A stretch of 45,253 bases of DNA, taken from the NCBI GenBank assembly GCA_947302485.1, contig CAMYVO010000004.1, forward strand, positions 1 to 45,253, written 5' to 3'. The notes beneath the pieces are model-generated. The model had not been told where the DNA came from and ran no database searches. It saw only the letters and a program-made list of their open reading frames with translations. Of this stretch, positions 27,775 through 37,678 are shown one piece after another. The first letter of the stretch is position 1, and the number at the start of each line of letters is the position of its first letter. The position numbers and the translations under genes were made by a program. Source of the stretch: an uncultured Clostridium sp. GTDB lineage: Bacteria > Bacillota > Clostridia > TANB77 > CAG-508.

Positions 27775-28866
27775 ATGAAGTTAGGAATTGTTGGGCTACC
27801 AAATGTAGGAAAAAGTACAATGTTTAACGCAATTACAAATGCAGGTGCGGAATGTGCTAATTATCCATTTTGTACAATTGAGCCTAATATAGGTGTTGTG
27901 CCAGTACCTGATGAAAGATTAGATAAACTTACAAAAATATATAATCCAGAAAAAACAACTCATGCTATTATAGAGTTTGTTGATATTGCTGGTTTAGTTA
28001 AAGGAGCAAGCAAGGGAGAAGGCCTTGGCAACAAATTTTTATCACATATACGTGAAGTAGATAGTATTGTGGAAGTTGTACGCTGTTTTGAAAATGCAAA
28101 TGTAGTTCATGTAGATGGAGATATAAATCCTGTGCGTGACATAGAAACAATAAATTTAGAATTAATTTTTGCAGATATTGAAACAGTTAATAAAAGATTA
28201 GATAAAGCTAGGAAGATGTTAAAAGCTGAAAAAAAATATCAGCAAGAAATTGATTTATTAGAAAAAATCAAGTCAGTTTTAGAATCTGGAAAATCAGCAA
28301 GAACAATTGATTTTACTGATGAGGAAAAAGAACTACTAAAAGAAGTCTATTTATTAACAACAAAACCTATTTTATATATTGCAAACGTTTCTGAAGAACA
28401 ACTTGAAAATTGTGATAATGATGTATATGTTCAAAAAGTTAAAGAATATGCTAAAACAGAAAATGCAGAGGTTATTCCATTATGTGTTAAAATTGAAGAA
28501 GAATTATCTAGTTTAGATGATAATGACAAGAAAGAAATGTTAGAAGCATTAGGACTTAAAGAATCTGGTTTGAATAAGGTTATAAAGGCAAGCTATGATT
28601 TATTAGGTTTAATGTCTTTCTTAACAGCAGGTGAACCTGAAGTTCGAGCATGGACAATAAAAAAAGGAACAAAAGCTCCAGAAGCGGCAGGAAAAATACA
28701 CAGTGATATTCAAAGAGGATTTATAAGAGCAGAAGTTGTTTCTTATGATGATTTAATGCAAGAAGGATCTATGCTCAAAGCAAAAGAAAAAGGATTAGTT
28801 CGTTCTGAAGGAAAAGATTACATAATGCAAGACGGAGATATCGTTTTATTCCGTTTTAATGTATAA
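27775..28866 (+). CDS. ychF: YchF/OLA1-type redox-regulated ATPase
   Basis: An Obg-related P-loop protein that prefers ATP and associates with ribosomes; linked to stress responses. The start at 27775 ([15 protein letters not shown]) has AGGAGAG six bases upstream and gives the usual 363 residues; an in-frame upstream ATA/GTA stretch has no site. G1 [10 protein letters not shown]2 [11 protein letters not shown]3 [20 protein letters not shown], the coiled coil (about 125-200) and the C-terminal TGS domain ([22 protein letters not shown]) are all visible. It is 20 bases before the M18 aminopeptidase. Confidence 0.96.
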   Translation: MKLGIVGLPNVGKSTMFNAITNAGAECANYPFCTIEPNIGVVPVPDERLDKLTKIYNPEKTTHAIIEFVDIAGLVKGASKGEGLGNKFLSHIREVDSIVEVVRCFENANVVHVDGDINPVRDIETINLELIFADIETVNKRLDKARKMLKAEKKYQQEIDLLEKIKSVLESGKSARTIDFTDEEKELLKEVYLLTTKPILYIANVSEEQLENCDNDVYVQKVKEYAKTENAEVIPLCVKIEEELSSLDDNDKKEMLEALGLKESGLNKVIKASYDLLGLMSFLTAGEPEVRAWTIKKGTKAPEAAGKIHSDIQRGFIRAEVVSYDDLMQEGSMLKAKEKGLVRSEGKDYIMQDGDIVLFRFNV

Positions 28867-28886
28867 AGTATTAAGGAGGAAATAAT

Positions 28887-30299
28887 ATGAGTGAAAAAAC
28901 AAAAGGTGAAGAACTAAAAGAAAGATTATTTAGGAAAAGAAAAAATGGTTGGGAAGAAATTTCTGAAATAGAAAAAGAAAATATATTTAAATTTTCTGAT
29001 GAATATATTTATTTTTTGAACCATTGTAAAACAGAAAGAGAAGCGGCTAAATTTGCAAAAGAAATGCTCTTAAAAAATAACTTTAAAGATATTAGGGAAG
29101 TAACTTCATTATCTGCAGGAGATAAAGTCTTTTATATTAATAGAGATAAAAGTGTGTATGCTGCAGTCATTGGAACAGATGCATTAGAAGGAGGACTTAA
29201 TATATTAGGTGCTCATATTGATTCACCAAGACTTGATTTAAAGCCAAATCCTTTATATGAAGATAGTGGTTTTGCATATTTTAAAACACATTATTATGGT
29301 GGAATAAAGAAGTATCAATGGACTACAATTCCAATAGCAATACATGGTGTAATAGTTAAACCAAATGGAGAAAAAGTTACAATTAATATTGGAGAAGATG
29401 AAAATGATCCTATCTTTACAATTACAGACTTACTACCACATTTAGCAATGGAACAAATGGATAAAAAAATAAAAGAAGCAATACCAGGGGAAAATTTAAA
29501 TCTATTAATTGGAAGTATCCCTTATGCTGATGAAAAAGTAACAGAAAAGATAAAATTAAATATATTAAAAATACTAAATGAAAAATATGGAATGACTGAG
29601 ATTGACTTTGTAAGTTCTGAAATTGAACTAGTTCCAGCGTTTAAAGCAAGAAGCTTAGGATTTGATAAGAGTATGGTTGCATCTTATGGTCAAGACGATA
29701 GAGTATGTGCATATACAACCATTCGTTCAATTCTTGAAATAAATTTGCCTAAGAAAACTTCTGTATGTATTTTATCAGATAAAGAAGAAATTGGCAGTGT
29801 GGGTAATACTGGTATGGAATCACATGTATTTGATACATTTGTTTCTGAATTATTAAATAAATCAGGAGTAAATAAACCAAATCTTTTAGAAAAAGTATTT
29901 TGTAATTCTAAAATGCTGTCAGCAGATGTTGATGCAGGACTTGATCCTATTTATGCATCTGTTTCAGAATCAAATAATGCTGCATTTTTAGGACAAGGAA
30001 TTGGACTTAATAAATATACAGGAGCAAGAGGAAAATCTGGAGCTTCTGACGCAAATGCTGAATATGTAGCAAAAGTAAGAGGAATTTTTGAAAATGCAAA
30101 TGTACCATATCAAGTATCTGAACTTGGAAAAGTTGATGTTGGTGGTGGTGGAACTATAGCATATATATTAGCTAACAAAGGTATCGACGTAATAGATTGT
30201 GGTGTTCCAGTTCTTTCTATGCATGCTCCTTATGAAGTAACAAGTAAATTTGATATATATGCCGCGTATAGAGGATATAAAGCATTTTTAGATAATTAA
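28887..30299 (+). CDS. M18 family aminopeptidase
   Basis: A cytosolic dinuclear-metal aminopeptidase that removes N-terminal residues from peptides. The 470 residues contain the metal-ligand blocks of the family: GAHIDSPRLDLKPNP (His-x-Asp), YGQDDRVCAYT, SDKEEIGSVGN (catalytic Glu pair), the region DVDAGLDP, and the final SMHAPYEVTSKFD. The length and the ILGAHIDSPR start suggest the aminopeptidase-I-like subgroup. AAGGAGG lies seven bases before the ATG. It is probably co-transcribed with ychF and is followed by a terminator. Confidence 0.92.
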   Translation: MSEKTKGEELKERLFRKRKNGWEEISEIEKENIFKFSDEYIYFLNHCKTEREAAKFAKEMLLKNNFKDIREVTSLSAGDKVFYINRDKSVYAAVIGTDALEGGLNILGAHIDSPRLDLKPNPLYEDSGFAYFKTHYYGGIKKYQWTTIPIAIHGVIVKPNGEKVTINIGEDENDPIFTITDLLPHLAMEQMDKKIKEAIPGENLNLLIGSIPYADEKVTEKIKLNILKILNEKYGMTEIDFVSSEIELVPAFKARSLGFDKSMVASYGQDDRVCAYTTIRSILEINLPKKTSVCILSDKEEIGSVGNTGMESHVFDTFVSELLNKSGVNKPNLLEKVFCNSKMLSADVDAGLDPIYASVSESNNAAFLGQGIGLNKYTGARGKSGASDANAEYVAKVRGIFENANVPYQVSELGKVDVGGGGTIAYILANKGIDVIDCGVPVLSMHAPYEVTSKFDIYAAYRGYKAFLDN

Positions 30300-30305
30300 T
30301 GTTAA

Positions 30306-30341
30306 AAAAGCAGATAGAAACATAAATTTCTATCTGCTTTT
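30306..30341 (+). terminator. Terminator after the M18 aminopeptidase
   Basis: Fifteen-base perfect arms (30306-30320, 30327-30341) with a six-base loop and terminal T run. Confidence 0.85.
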
Positions 30342-30369
30342 AATTATTCCAAAAAAATCATAAAATATC

Positions 30370-30398
30370 TTGTAGTTTTTTGCAAATGAATATATAAT
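30370..30398 (+). promoter_or_regulatory. Promoter of pta-ackA
   Basis: TTGTAG 30370-30375, 17-base spacer, TATAAT 30393-30398. Confidence 0.55.
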
Positions 30399-30432
30399 TA
30401 TAGAAAACAATTTAGAGGAGGATGTTATACAA

Positions 30433-31428
30433 ATGTCTTTTATATCAGAAATTAAGGAGAAAGCAAAATCTAACATTAAAACTATTGTGTTACCAGAAGC
30501 AAATGATATTAGAGTACTTGCAGCTACACAAAAGATTTTAAGTGAAGGTTTTGCTAATATTATTTTAGTAGGAAAACAAGATGAAATTAATGATTTAACA
30601 CAAAAAAATAATATTAATATTTCAGGAGCAATAATTGTAAATCCAACTGAGTCTGAATACTATAACAAATATGTAGAAGATTTTTACGAATTAAGAAAAC
30701 ATAAAGGAATAACTATAGATAGTGCAAAAGAATTAATGAAGGATAATGTATACTTTGGTATGATGATGGTAAAAAACGGTAATGCAGACGGGCTTGTATC
30801 TGGAGCTGCTCATTCTACAGCAGATACTTTAAGACCAGCCTTGCAAATATTAAAAACTGCACCTGGAACTAAACTTGTATCAGCTTTCTTTTTAATGATA
30901 GTACCAGATTGTAATTATGGAGAAAATGGAACATTTGTCTTTTCAGATTGTGGCTTAAACCCAAATCCAACTGCAGATGAATTATCTGAAATTGCAATAT
31001 CATCAGCAAACAGTTTTAAAAGTTTAGTTGGAAAAGATCCAAATGTTGCAATGCTTTCGTATTCTACTTATGGAAGCGCTAAATCAGATTCAACTGAGAA
31101 AGTTATAGAAGCAACAAAACTTACAAAAGAAAAAGCTCCAGAATTAAATGTTGATGGAGAAATGCAGCTAGATGCTGCAATTATAAAGAAAATTGCAGAA
31201 AGTAAAGCACCTGGAAGTACTGTTGCAGGAAAGGCAAATACATTAATATTTCCTAATTTAGATGCAGGAAATATTGGATATAAACTAGTTCAAAGACTTG
31301 CAAGAGCAGAAGCATATGGACCTTTATGTCAGGGAATAGCAAAACCTGTTAATGATTTATCACGTGGATGTAGCAGTGATGATATTGTAGGTGTAGTTGC
31401 AATTACCTGTGTTCAAGCACAAGCATAA
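30433..31428 (+). CDS. pta: Phosphate acetyltransferase
   Basis: Interconverts acetyl-CoA and acetyl phosphate, the first step of acetate formation from acetyl-CoA. The 331-residue protein is the single-domain (short) Pta: VLPEANDIRVLAATQKIL at the start, the SGAAHSTADTLRPALQIL substrate block, DCGLNPNPTADELSEIA and a C-terminal segment ending DDIVGVVAITCVQA. GAGGAGG is upstream with a somewhat long spacing (about 11). It is followed by ackA after 39 bases. Confidence 0.95.
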   Translation: MSFISEIKEKAKSNIKTIVLPEANDIRVLAATQKILSEGFANIILVGKQDEINDLTQKNNINISGAIIVNPTESEYYNKYVEDFYELRKHKGITIDSAKELMKDNVYFGMMMVKNGNADGLVSGAAHSTADTLRPALQILKTAPGTKLVSAFFLMIVPDCNYGENGTFVFSDCGLNPNPTADELSEIAISSANSFKSLVGKDPNVAMLSYSTYGSAKSDSTEKVIEATKLTKEKAPELNVDGEMQLDAAIIKKIAESKAPGSTVAGKANTLIFPNLDAGNIGYKLVQRLARAEAYGPLCQGIAKPVNDLSRGCSSDDIVGVVAITCVQAQA

Positions 31429-31467
31429 TTTTATAAATAATTTAAATAAAGGAAGGAAGAATTAATA

Positions 31468-32658
31468 ATGAAAATTTTAGTTGTAAATTGTGGAAGTTCA
31501 TCTTTAAAATATCAATTAATAGATATGACAGATGAAAGCGTTTTAGCAAAAGGAAATTATGAAAGAATCGGTGAAAAAGAAGCTTTTGTAACACATAAAG
31601 TTAGAAATGAGAAATATGTAATTAATCAAGCAGTATTTAATCATGATGAAGCTTTAAAAATTGTACTAGAGCAGTTATTAGATAAAGATTATGGTGTAAT
31701 AAAAGACTTAAACGAAATTGATGCTGTAGGACATAGAATAGTTCATGGAGGGGAAATTTTTGATAAATCTGTTTTAATCGATGAAAAGGTAATAAAGCAA
31801 ATTGATGAATGTTCTAGTCTTGCTCCACTTCATAATCCTGCAGCGATACTAGGAATAAAAGCATGCCAAAAAGAAATGCCAAATATAAAAATGGTTGCTG
31901 TATTTGATACTGCTTTTCATCAAACAATACCAGAAGAGAATTATCTTTATCCAATACCATATGAATATTACAAAAAACATAGAATTCGTAAATATGGTGC
32001 ACATGGAACATCTCATAAATATGTTGCAGAAAGAGTTTCAGAGATAATTGGTAAACAATTAGAATCTTTAAAAATCGTTACATGTCATTTAGGACAGGGA
32101 GCAAGTATATGTGCAATTGATAACGGTAAATCTATAGATACTAGCATGGGATTAACACCACTTGGAGGTATTGCAATGGTAACACGTTCAGGTGATTTAG
32201 ATCCATCTGTAGTAACAACTATAATAGAAAAAGAAAATATATCTGCAAATGAAGCAAATACAATTTTAAATAAAAAATCTGGATTATATGGAATTACAGG
32301 ATTAAATCCAGATTTTAGAGAAATTGAAAATGCTTCAGTAGAAGGTCATGAAAAAGCTGTTGTTGCTATTAACTTATTTACTAAAACAATTGCTCAGTTT
32401 ATTGCTAAATATGCAGTTTCTCTAAATGGATTAGATACTATAGTATTTACAGGTGGAATTGGAGAAAATCAAATAAATATTAGAAAAAAGATCTGCGAAT
32501 ACTTAAAATGGATGGGAGTAGATTTAGACATAGAAAAAAATAATATTAGAGGAGAAGAAGTGGAACTTTCAACTGCTGACTCTACAATTAAAGTATATCT
32601 TGTTCCAACAAACGAAGAACTTGCAATTGCAAAAGATACTATGGACTTAACTAAATAA
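31468..32658 (+). CDS. ackA: Acetate kinase
   Basis: Converts acetyl phosphate and ADP to acetate and ATP, a main ATP source in fermenters. The 396-residue protein has both family signatures: VNCGSSSLKYQLI (6-18) and the phosphate-binding GAHGTSHKYVAER; HLGQGASICAI and the C-terminal FTGGIGEN adenosine region are also present. Full length. GGAAGG lies before the ATG. Forms an operon with pta, which fits a fermentative anaerobe. Confidence 0.97.
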   Translation: MKILVVNCGSSSLKYQLIDMTDESVLAKGNYERIGEKEAFVTHKVRNEKYVINQAVFNHDEALKIVLEQLLDKDYGVIKDLNEIDAVGHRIVHGGEIFDKSVLIDEKVIKQIDECSSLAPLHNPAAILGIKACQKEMPNIKMVAVFDTAFHQTIPEENYLYPIPYEYYKKHRIRKYGAHGTSHKYVAERVSEIIGKQLESLKIVTCHLGQGASICAIDNGKSIDTSMGLTPLGGIAMVTRSGDLDPSVVTTIIEKENISANEANTILNKKSGLYGITGLNPDFREIENASVEGHEKAVVAINLFTKTIAQFIAKYAVSLNGLDTIVFTGGIGENQINIRKKICEYLKWMGVDLDIEKNNIRGEEVELSTADSTIKVYLVPTNEELAIAKDTMDLTK

Positions 32659-32715
32659 TTGTGATATAATATATTTTAATTTATATATTTAAATATTATT
32701 AAGGAGGTTTATATA

Positions 32716-34230
32716 ATGGCAAAAATATTACCAGATATATCTAGAACATTTAATGAATTTTTATTATTACCAAACTTAACTACAGAACAGTGCATACCAG
32801 CAAATGTATCTTTAAAAACACCTTTAGTAAAATTTAGAAAGGGAGAAGAACCTAAATATTCAGCAAATGTACCAATGGTTTCTGCGATAATGCAATCAGT
32901 TTCAGGAGAAAAAATGGGAATTGCACTTGCAAGAGAAGGTGGGCTTGCATTTATATATGGAGCTCAAACAATTGAATCACAAGCAGAAATGGTGTATCAT
33001 GTAAAAAAACACAAAGCTGGATTTGTTATTAGTGATTCAAATGTAAAAAGTGGAACTCCTTTAAGAGAAGTTATAAACTTAATTGAAAGAACAGGACATT
33101 CCACAGTTATAATTACAGATGATGGAACAGCTGGTGGCAAATTTATTGGTTTAGTTACAGATAAAGACTATAGAATAAGCAGAGATAATCAGGATGAACC
33201 AATAGACAATTTTATGACATCAAAAGATAATGCTATTTATGCAAGAAAGGGTATAACACTTAAAGAAGCAAATGATATTATATGGGAGCATAAAATCAGT
33301 TGTCTGCCAATTTTAACAGAAGATGATCATTTAAAATATTTAGTATTTAGAAAAGACTACGAAGAAAGGAAAAATAATCCAAATTCTTTATTAGATGAAA
33401 ATAAAAGATATATAGTTGGTGCAGGAATAAATACAAGAGATTATGAGGAAAGAATACCAGCATTAGTAGACGCAGGTGTAGATATTTTATGTATGGATTC
33501 ATCTGACGGATATTCAGTATGGCAAAAAAGAACAATTGACTTTGTTAGAGAAAAATATGGTGAAGATGTTAAAATAGGAGCTGGTAATGTTGTCGACAGA
33601 GAAGGTTTTAGATACTTAGCAGAAGCAGGTGCTGATTTCATCAAAGTTGGAGTAGGTGGGGGATCTATATGTATAACCCGTGAAACAAAAGGAATTGGTA
33701 GAGGACAAGCAAGCGCCTTAATGGAAGTAGTTGATGAAAGAAATAAATACTTTGAAGAAACAGGAGTATACATCCCTGTATGTTCAGATGGAGGTATAGT
33801 ACATGATCATCATATTACACTTGCTTTAGCAATGGGTGCAGACTATGTTATGATGGGAAGATATTTTGCAAGATTTGATGAAAGCCCAACTAGAGTTTTA
33901 AAAAGAGGAAATAACTTTGTAAAAGAATATTGGGGAGAAGGATCAAACAGAGCAAGAAATTGGCAAAGATATGATTTAGGGGGAGAAGTAAAAAATAAAC
34001 TTGCATTTGAAGAAGGAGTTGATTCATACATACCATATGCTGGACCTTTAAAAGATAACTTAGCTATTACAATTGCAAAAATTAAATCAACAATGTGTAA
34101 TTGTGGAGCGATTACTATTCCAGAATTACATGAAAAAGCAAGATTAACTATGGTATCAGAGGTAAGTATTTCAGAAGGTGGCGCACATGATGTAACTCTT
34201 AAAGATATTGATACTTCTTATAAATCATAA
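32716..34230 (+). CDS. guaB: Inosine-5'-monophosphate dehydrogenase
   Basis: Oxidises IMP to XMP with NAD+, the committed step to GMP. The 504-residue TIM barrel carries two CBS domains (about 105-215). The catalytic-Cys loop reads [24 protein letters not shown], and the flap has [18 protein letters not shown]. These sequences, with GRGQ in place of the common GVPQ, resemble the Tritrichomonas foetus-type subgroup rather than the standard B. subtilis GuaB. AAGGAGG is at 32701-32707. The extended -10 TGATATAAT ends at 32670. It faces guaA across a shared terminator. Confidence 0.93.
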   Translation: MAKILPDISRTFNEFLLLPNLTTEQCIPANVSLKTPLVKFRKGEEPKYSANVPMVSAIMQSVSGEKMGIALAREGGLAFIYGAQTIESQAEMVYHVKKHKAGFVISDSNVKSGTPLREVINLIERTGHSTVIITDDGTAGGKFIGLVTDKDYRISRDNQDEPIDNFMTSKDNAIYARKGITLKEANDIIWEHKISCLPILTEDDHLKYLVFRKDYEERKNNPNSLLDENKRYIVGAGINTRDYEERIPALVDAGVDILCMDSSDGYSVWQKRTIDFVREKYGEDVKIGAGNVVDREGFRYLAEAGADFIKVGVGGGSICITRETKGIGRGQASALMEVVDERNKYFEETGVYIPVCSDGGIVHDHHITLALAMGADYVMMGRYFARFDESPTRVLKRGNNFVKEYWGEGSNRARNWQRYDLGGEVKNKLAFEEGVDSYIPYAGPLKDNLAITIAKIKSTMCNCGAITIPELHEKARLTMVSEVSISEGGAHDVTLKDIDTSYKS

Positions 34231-34250
34231 TAATAAAATAATAAATATAA

Positions 34251-34286
34251 AAAACAACTAACAATTATTTGCTTGTTAGTTGTTTT
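34251..34286. terminator. Bidirectional terminator between guaB and guaA
   Basis: Fourteen-base perfect arms (34251-34264, 34273-34286), A tract before and T tract after, serving both convergent genes. Confidence 0.8.
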
Positions 34287-34300
34287 TAGTTTATAAAACT

Positions 34301-35839
34301 TTATTCCCATTCAATTGTTGCTGGTGGCTTTGAAGTTATATCATACACAACACGGTTAACATGTTTTATTTCATTTACAATTCTTGAAGAAACTTTTTCT
34401 AATAATTCATATGGAATATGTACCCAAGATGCTGTCATAAAATCAGATGTTTTTACTGCTCTTAATGCAACAGTATAGTCATAAGTTCTTCCATCTCCCA
34501 TAACACCAACTGATTTTAAATTTGTAAGTACTGCAAAATATTGATTCATTTCTTTATCAAGTCCTGCATTTGCAATTTCATCTCTAAAAATATAGTCAGC
34601 ATCCTTTAATATATTTAGTTTTTCATCTGTTATATCTCCAATTACACGAATAGCAAGACCTGGACCAGGAAATGGTTGCCTATATACAAGTTTTTCAGGT
34701 ATGCCAAGTTCTAAACCTGTTTTTCTAACTTCATCTTTAAATAAGCTTCTAAGTGGTTCAACAATTTCTTTAAAATCAACATAGTCAGGTAGTCCGCCAA
34801 CATTATGATGACTTTTAATAACAGCTGCCTTTCCAAGTCCACTTTCAATTACATCAGGATAAATTGTTCCTTGAACTAGATAATCAACTTTACCAATCTT
34901 TTTAGCTTCTTCTTCAAATACTCTAATAAATTCTTCACCAATAATTTTTCTTTTTGTTTCTGGATCAGATATACCAGCTAATTTATTTAAGAAGCGATCT
35001 TTTGCATTAATTCTTATAAAATTGATATCAAATACCTTTGTAAATATTTCTTGAACCTCATCACCTTCATTTTTTCTAAGCAAACCATGATCTACAAATA
35101 TACATGTAAGATTTTTACCAATTGCCTTATGAAGAAGTACAGCAGCAACTGATGAATCAACACCACCAGATAAAGCGCATAATGCTTTTTTGTCTCCAAT
35201 TTTTTCTTTTAAAGATTTTATAGATTCTTCCGCAAATGAAGACATAGTCCAATCTCCAGAACAACCACATACATTATATATAAAGTTACGAATTATCTTT
35301 GTACCATTTTTTGTGTGATTAACTTCTGGATGAAATTGTATACCATATAATTTTTTTTCTATATTTTGTATACCAGCATTAGGGCAATGATCAGTGTATG
35401 CTATGTTAGTAAATCCAGATGGAACTTTTTCTACAAAATCTGTATGACTCATTAAGCATGGATTTTTACTTTCAAATCCTTCAAATAGAGGAGAAGTGTT
35501 ATCTATATTGACTAATGTAGTACCATATTCTCTTTTATCAGCTTTTAGTACATTACCACCTAATGTATGCGTCATAAGTTGCATGCCATAACATATACCT
35601 AAAATTGGTATTTCAAGATCGAATATCTTTGGATCACAAGTAGGAGCATCATCTTCATAAACACCTGCTGGACCACCTGTAAAAATTATTCCTTTTGGAT
35701 TTTTATTTTTTATTTCATTAATAGAAATCGTATATGGAACTACTTCTGAATATACATTACATTCTCTGACTCTTCTTGCAATTAATTGGTTGTATTGTCC
35801 ATAAAAATCAATAATTAGAATTAATTCATTTTCTTTCAT
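34301..35839 (-). CDS. guaA: GMP synthase (glutamine-hydrolysing)
   Basis: Aminates XMP to GMP using glutamine and ATP. The N-terminal class I amidotransferase has GICYGMQLM (nucleophile Cys at about 83) and [10 protein letters not shown]; the ATP pyrophosphatase domain has the P-loop [14 protein letters not shown]; the C-terminal dimerisation domain ends [17 protein letters not shown], exactly as in the family. 512 residues, full length. AAAGGAG on the minus strand precedes the ATG at 35839. With guaB it completes GMP synthesis from IMP, but the genes are convergent, not an operon. I see no purine riboswitch in the 129-base gap upstream. Confidence 0.97.
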   Translation of the reverse strand: MKENELILIIDFYGQYNQLIARRVRECNVYSEVVPYTISINEIKNKNPKGIIFTGGPAGVYEDDAPTCDPKIFDLEIPILGICYGMQLMTHTLGGNVLKADKREYGTTLVNIDNTSPLFEGFESKNPCLMSHTDFVEKVPSGFTNIAYTDHCPNAGIQNIEKKLYGIQFHPEVNHTKNGTKIIRNFIYNVCGCSGDWTMSSFAEESIKSLKEKIGDKKALCALSGGVDSSVAAVLLHKAIGKNLTCIFVDHGLLRKNEGDEVQEIFTKVFDINFIRINAKDRFLNKLAGISDPETKRKIIGEEFIRVFEEEAKKIGKVDYLVQGTIYPDVIESGLGKAAVIKSHHNVGGLPDYVDFKEIVEPLRSLFKDEVRKTGLELGIPEKLVYRQPFPGPGLAIRVIGDITDEKLNILKDADYIFRDEIANAGLDKEMNQYFAVLTNLKSVGVMGDGRTYDYTVALRAVKTSDFMTASWVHIPYELLEKVSSRIVNEIKHVNRVVYDITSKPPATIEWE

Positions 35840-35910
35840 AATAAATCTCCTTTTTAGAACTTATATATTATTATTTTAACATGTATTTGTTAATTTTGTA
35901 TATATTAATA

Positions 35911-35938
35911 TTGAAAAAAAATATTTTTATGATAAAAT
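35911..35938 (+). promoter_or_regulatory. Promoter of the flippase-like/GNAT gene
   Basis: TTGAAA 35911-35916, 16-base spacer, TAAAAT 35933-35938 with extended TGA. Confidence 0.5.
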
Positions 35939-35968
35939 TACATTAATATAAAATATGGGGAGAGAAAA

Positions 35969-37552
35969 ATGAACATAAATAATCTGAAAAAAATACTAAG
36001 AAATTTTATTTTTTTTATTGCATTAATTATATTTACTTTCTGGTTTATATTTAAAGATCAAGATATAAATGAATTAATAGAAGTTATAAGATCAGCAAAT
36101 TCCTTTTATATTTTATTAGGTATATTAATAATGTTAATGTATTTTCTTATGGAATCTATTAATATAAAATGTATTTTAAAATCTTTTGGAAATAAAATAT
36201 CAATTTTCAATGCATTAAAATATACATTAATTGGTTTCTTTTTTAGTGCTATAACACCTGCTGCAAGTGGTGGGCAACCAATGGAAATATATTATATGAG
36301 AAAAGATGGAATACCAGTTCCACATTCTACATTATCCCTTTTAATACAATTATGTGGATTTCAAATAAGTACGATATCTTTAGGAATTATCTGCATAATA
36401 ATTAATTCATCTCTTTTAAATGGAGGATTTATCTTTCTATTTATACTTGGAGTTCTATTAAATTTATCTGCATTATGTCTGCTGCTAATTGGAATATTTT
36501 CAAAAAAATTAACAAAGAAATTAGTAAACTTTTTTATAAGAATTTTAGAATTTTTTAAAGTAAAAAAAATGGACGAGAGAAGAGAAAAGATAAATGCAGC
36601 TCTTATAACATATAATGAAAGTTCTATATATATTAGGTCACATAAAGATCAATTTATAAAAGCTATTTTACGAGTTTTTGTACAAGTATTACTATATTAT
36701 TCAATACCATTTATTGTATATAAATCATTTGGATTAAATGAGTATAATATTTTAAAATTAATTTCACTACAAGCAGTATTATATTGTACAACATCAGGAA
36801 TACCATTACCTGGTGCAATAGGAATAAGCGAAGGAGTATTTCTTGGAATATATGGAATTGTATTTGGAAATGAACTATTAAGTAGTGGTATGTTATTGTT
36901 TAGGGGAATTACATTTTATCTGTTTGTAATTATAAGTCAATTTGTAGTTATTATTAATTCCATAAAAACAAAAACAAAAAAACTAAGATTTGTCGAATTA
37001 AGCATTGATAATTTAAAAATTGCTACCGATATTGAATCTAAAATATTTCCTTCTTCAAATGCATACTATATATATAAACAGAAGGTAGAAGGCAAACTTA
37101 GTAATTATTTTTCAACATATATTGCATATTTAGGAAATATTCCAATTGGAATCATAGGATTATATGAAATATCTGATTATTCAGATACTATATGGTTAAA
37201 TTGGTTTGGCATCTTACCAGAATATATGCATAGAGGATTTGGAAAGCAGATGCTTGATTTTATAATTGAAGAGGCAAAATCACGTAATAAAGATTTTTTA
37301 AGATTATATACATCCGAGATATATAATAATAGTGCAAGTAATTTTTATACAAAGTATATGGATATACAAGAAGACTACGATAACGATCAAGAAACAGAGA
37401 AAGAATTTATAAAAAAGATTAAACCGAAAATATATGGAAAAAGTTTAAATGAGAAAGAAATTCCACTATGGAACAATAAGTTTATTGATATATCAAATGA
37501 TTTAGAAATACATAAAAAGAGTATGATAGAAATAAATAAATTATCTGAATAA
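35969..37552 (+). CDS. LPG-synthase-TM (flippase-like) membrane domain fused to a GNAT acetyltransferase
   Basis: Residues 1 to about 335 form the UPF0104/LPG_synthase_TM membrane domain: about eight hydrophobic segments with the motif AITPAASGGQPMEIYYM and the second-half block TSGIPLPGAIGISEGVFLGIYG. In MprF and its relatives this domain flips lipids. A short basic linker (NSIKTKTKKLR) leads to a cytoplasmic GNAT domain (about 338-480) with the acetyl-CoA loop LPEYMHRGFGKQMLDFIIEEA. The reading frame is continuous, so the fusion is real in this sequence. A tail of about 45 residues follows. I infer acylation or modification of a lipid-linked substrate coupled to transport; the substrate is unknown. 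GGGGAGAG precedes the ATG; a terminator follows. Confidence 0.8.
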   Translation: MNINNLKKILRNFIFFIALIIFTFWFIFKDQDINELIEVIRSANSFYILLGILIMLMYFLMESINIKCILKSFGNKISIFNALKYTLIGFFFSAITPAASGGQPMEIYYMRKDGIPVPHSTLSLLIQLCGFQISTISLGIICIIINSSLLNGGFIFLFILGVLLNLSALCLLLIGIFSKKLTKKLVNFFIRILEFFKVKKMDERREKINAALITYNESSIYIRSHKDQFIKAILRVFVQVLLYYSIPFIVYKSFGLNEYNILKLISLQAVLYCTTSGIPLPGAIGISEGVFLGIYGIVFGNELLSSGMLLFRGITFYLFVIISQFVVIINSIKTKTKKLRFVELSIDNLKIATDIESKIFPSSNAYYIYKQKVEGKLSNYFSTYIAYLGNIPIGIIGLYEISDYSDTIWLNWFGILPEYMHRGFGKQMLDFIIEEAKSRNKDFLRLYTSEIYNNSASNFYTKYMDIQEDYDNDQETEKEFIKKIKPKIYGKSLNEKEIPLWNNKFIDISNDLEIHKKSMIEINKLSE

Positions 37553-37557
37553 TATTA

Positions 37558-37598
37558 AATAAAAATAGCTGTTATGTAATAACAGTTATTTTTATTTA
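37558..37598 (+). terminator. Terminator after the flippase-like/GNAT gene
   Basis: Eighteen-base arms (37558-37575, 37579-37596) with one G-U pair and a three-base loop, then T-rich sequence. Confidence 0.75.
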
Positions 37599-37615
37599 AT
37601 TAGTTTATAAGTGTA

Positions 37616-37643
37616 GACAAAATTAACATAATCTCATAGTATA
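37616..37643 (+). promoter_or_regulatory. Candidate sigma-K promoter of spoVFB
   Basis: GACA at 37616-37619 and CATAGTATA at 37635-37643 match the sigma-K pattern (AC at -35, CATA-N3-TA at -10) with about 16 bases between. No sigma-A promoter is apparent here. spoVF genes are sigma-K dependent in Bacillus, which agrees. Confidence 0.5.
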
Positions 37644-37678
37644 TATTAAGACATAATAGAGGGGAGGATGCATTTAAT

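Noticed and set aside
35840..35968. Purine or other riboswitch upstream of guaA
   Set aside because: No conserved core or terminator hairpin in the 129-base gap; only promoter-like AT-rich sequence.
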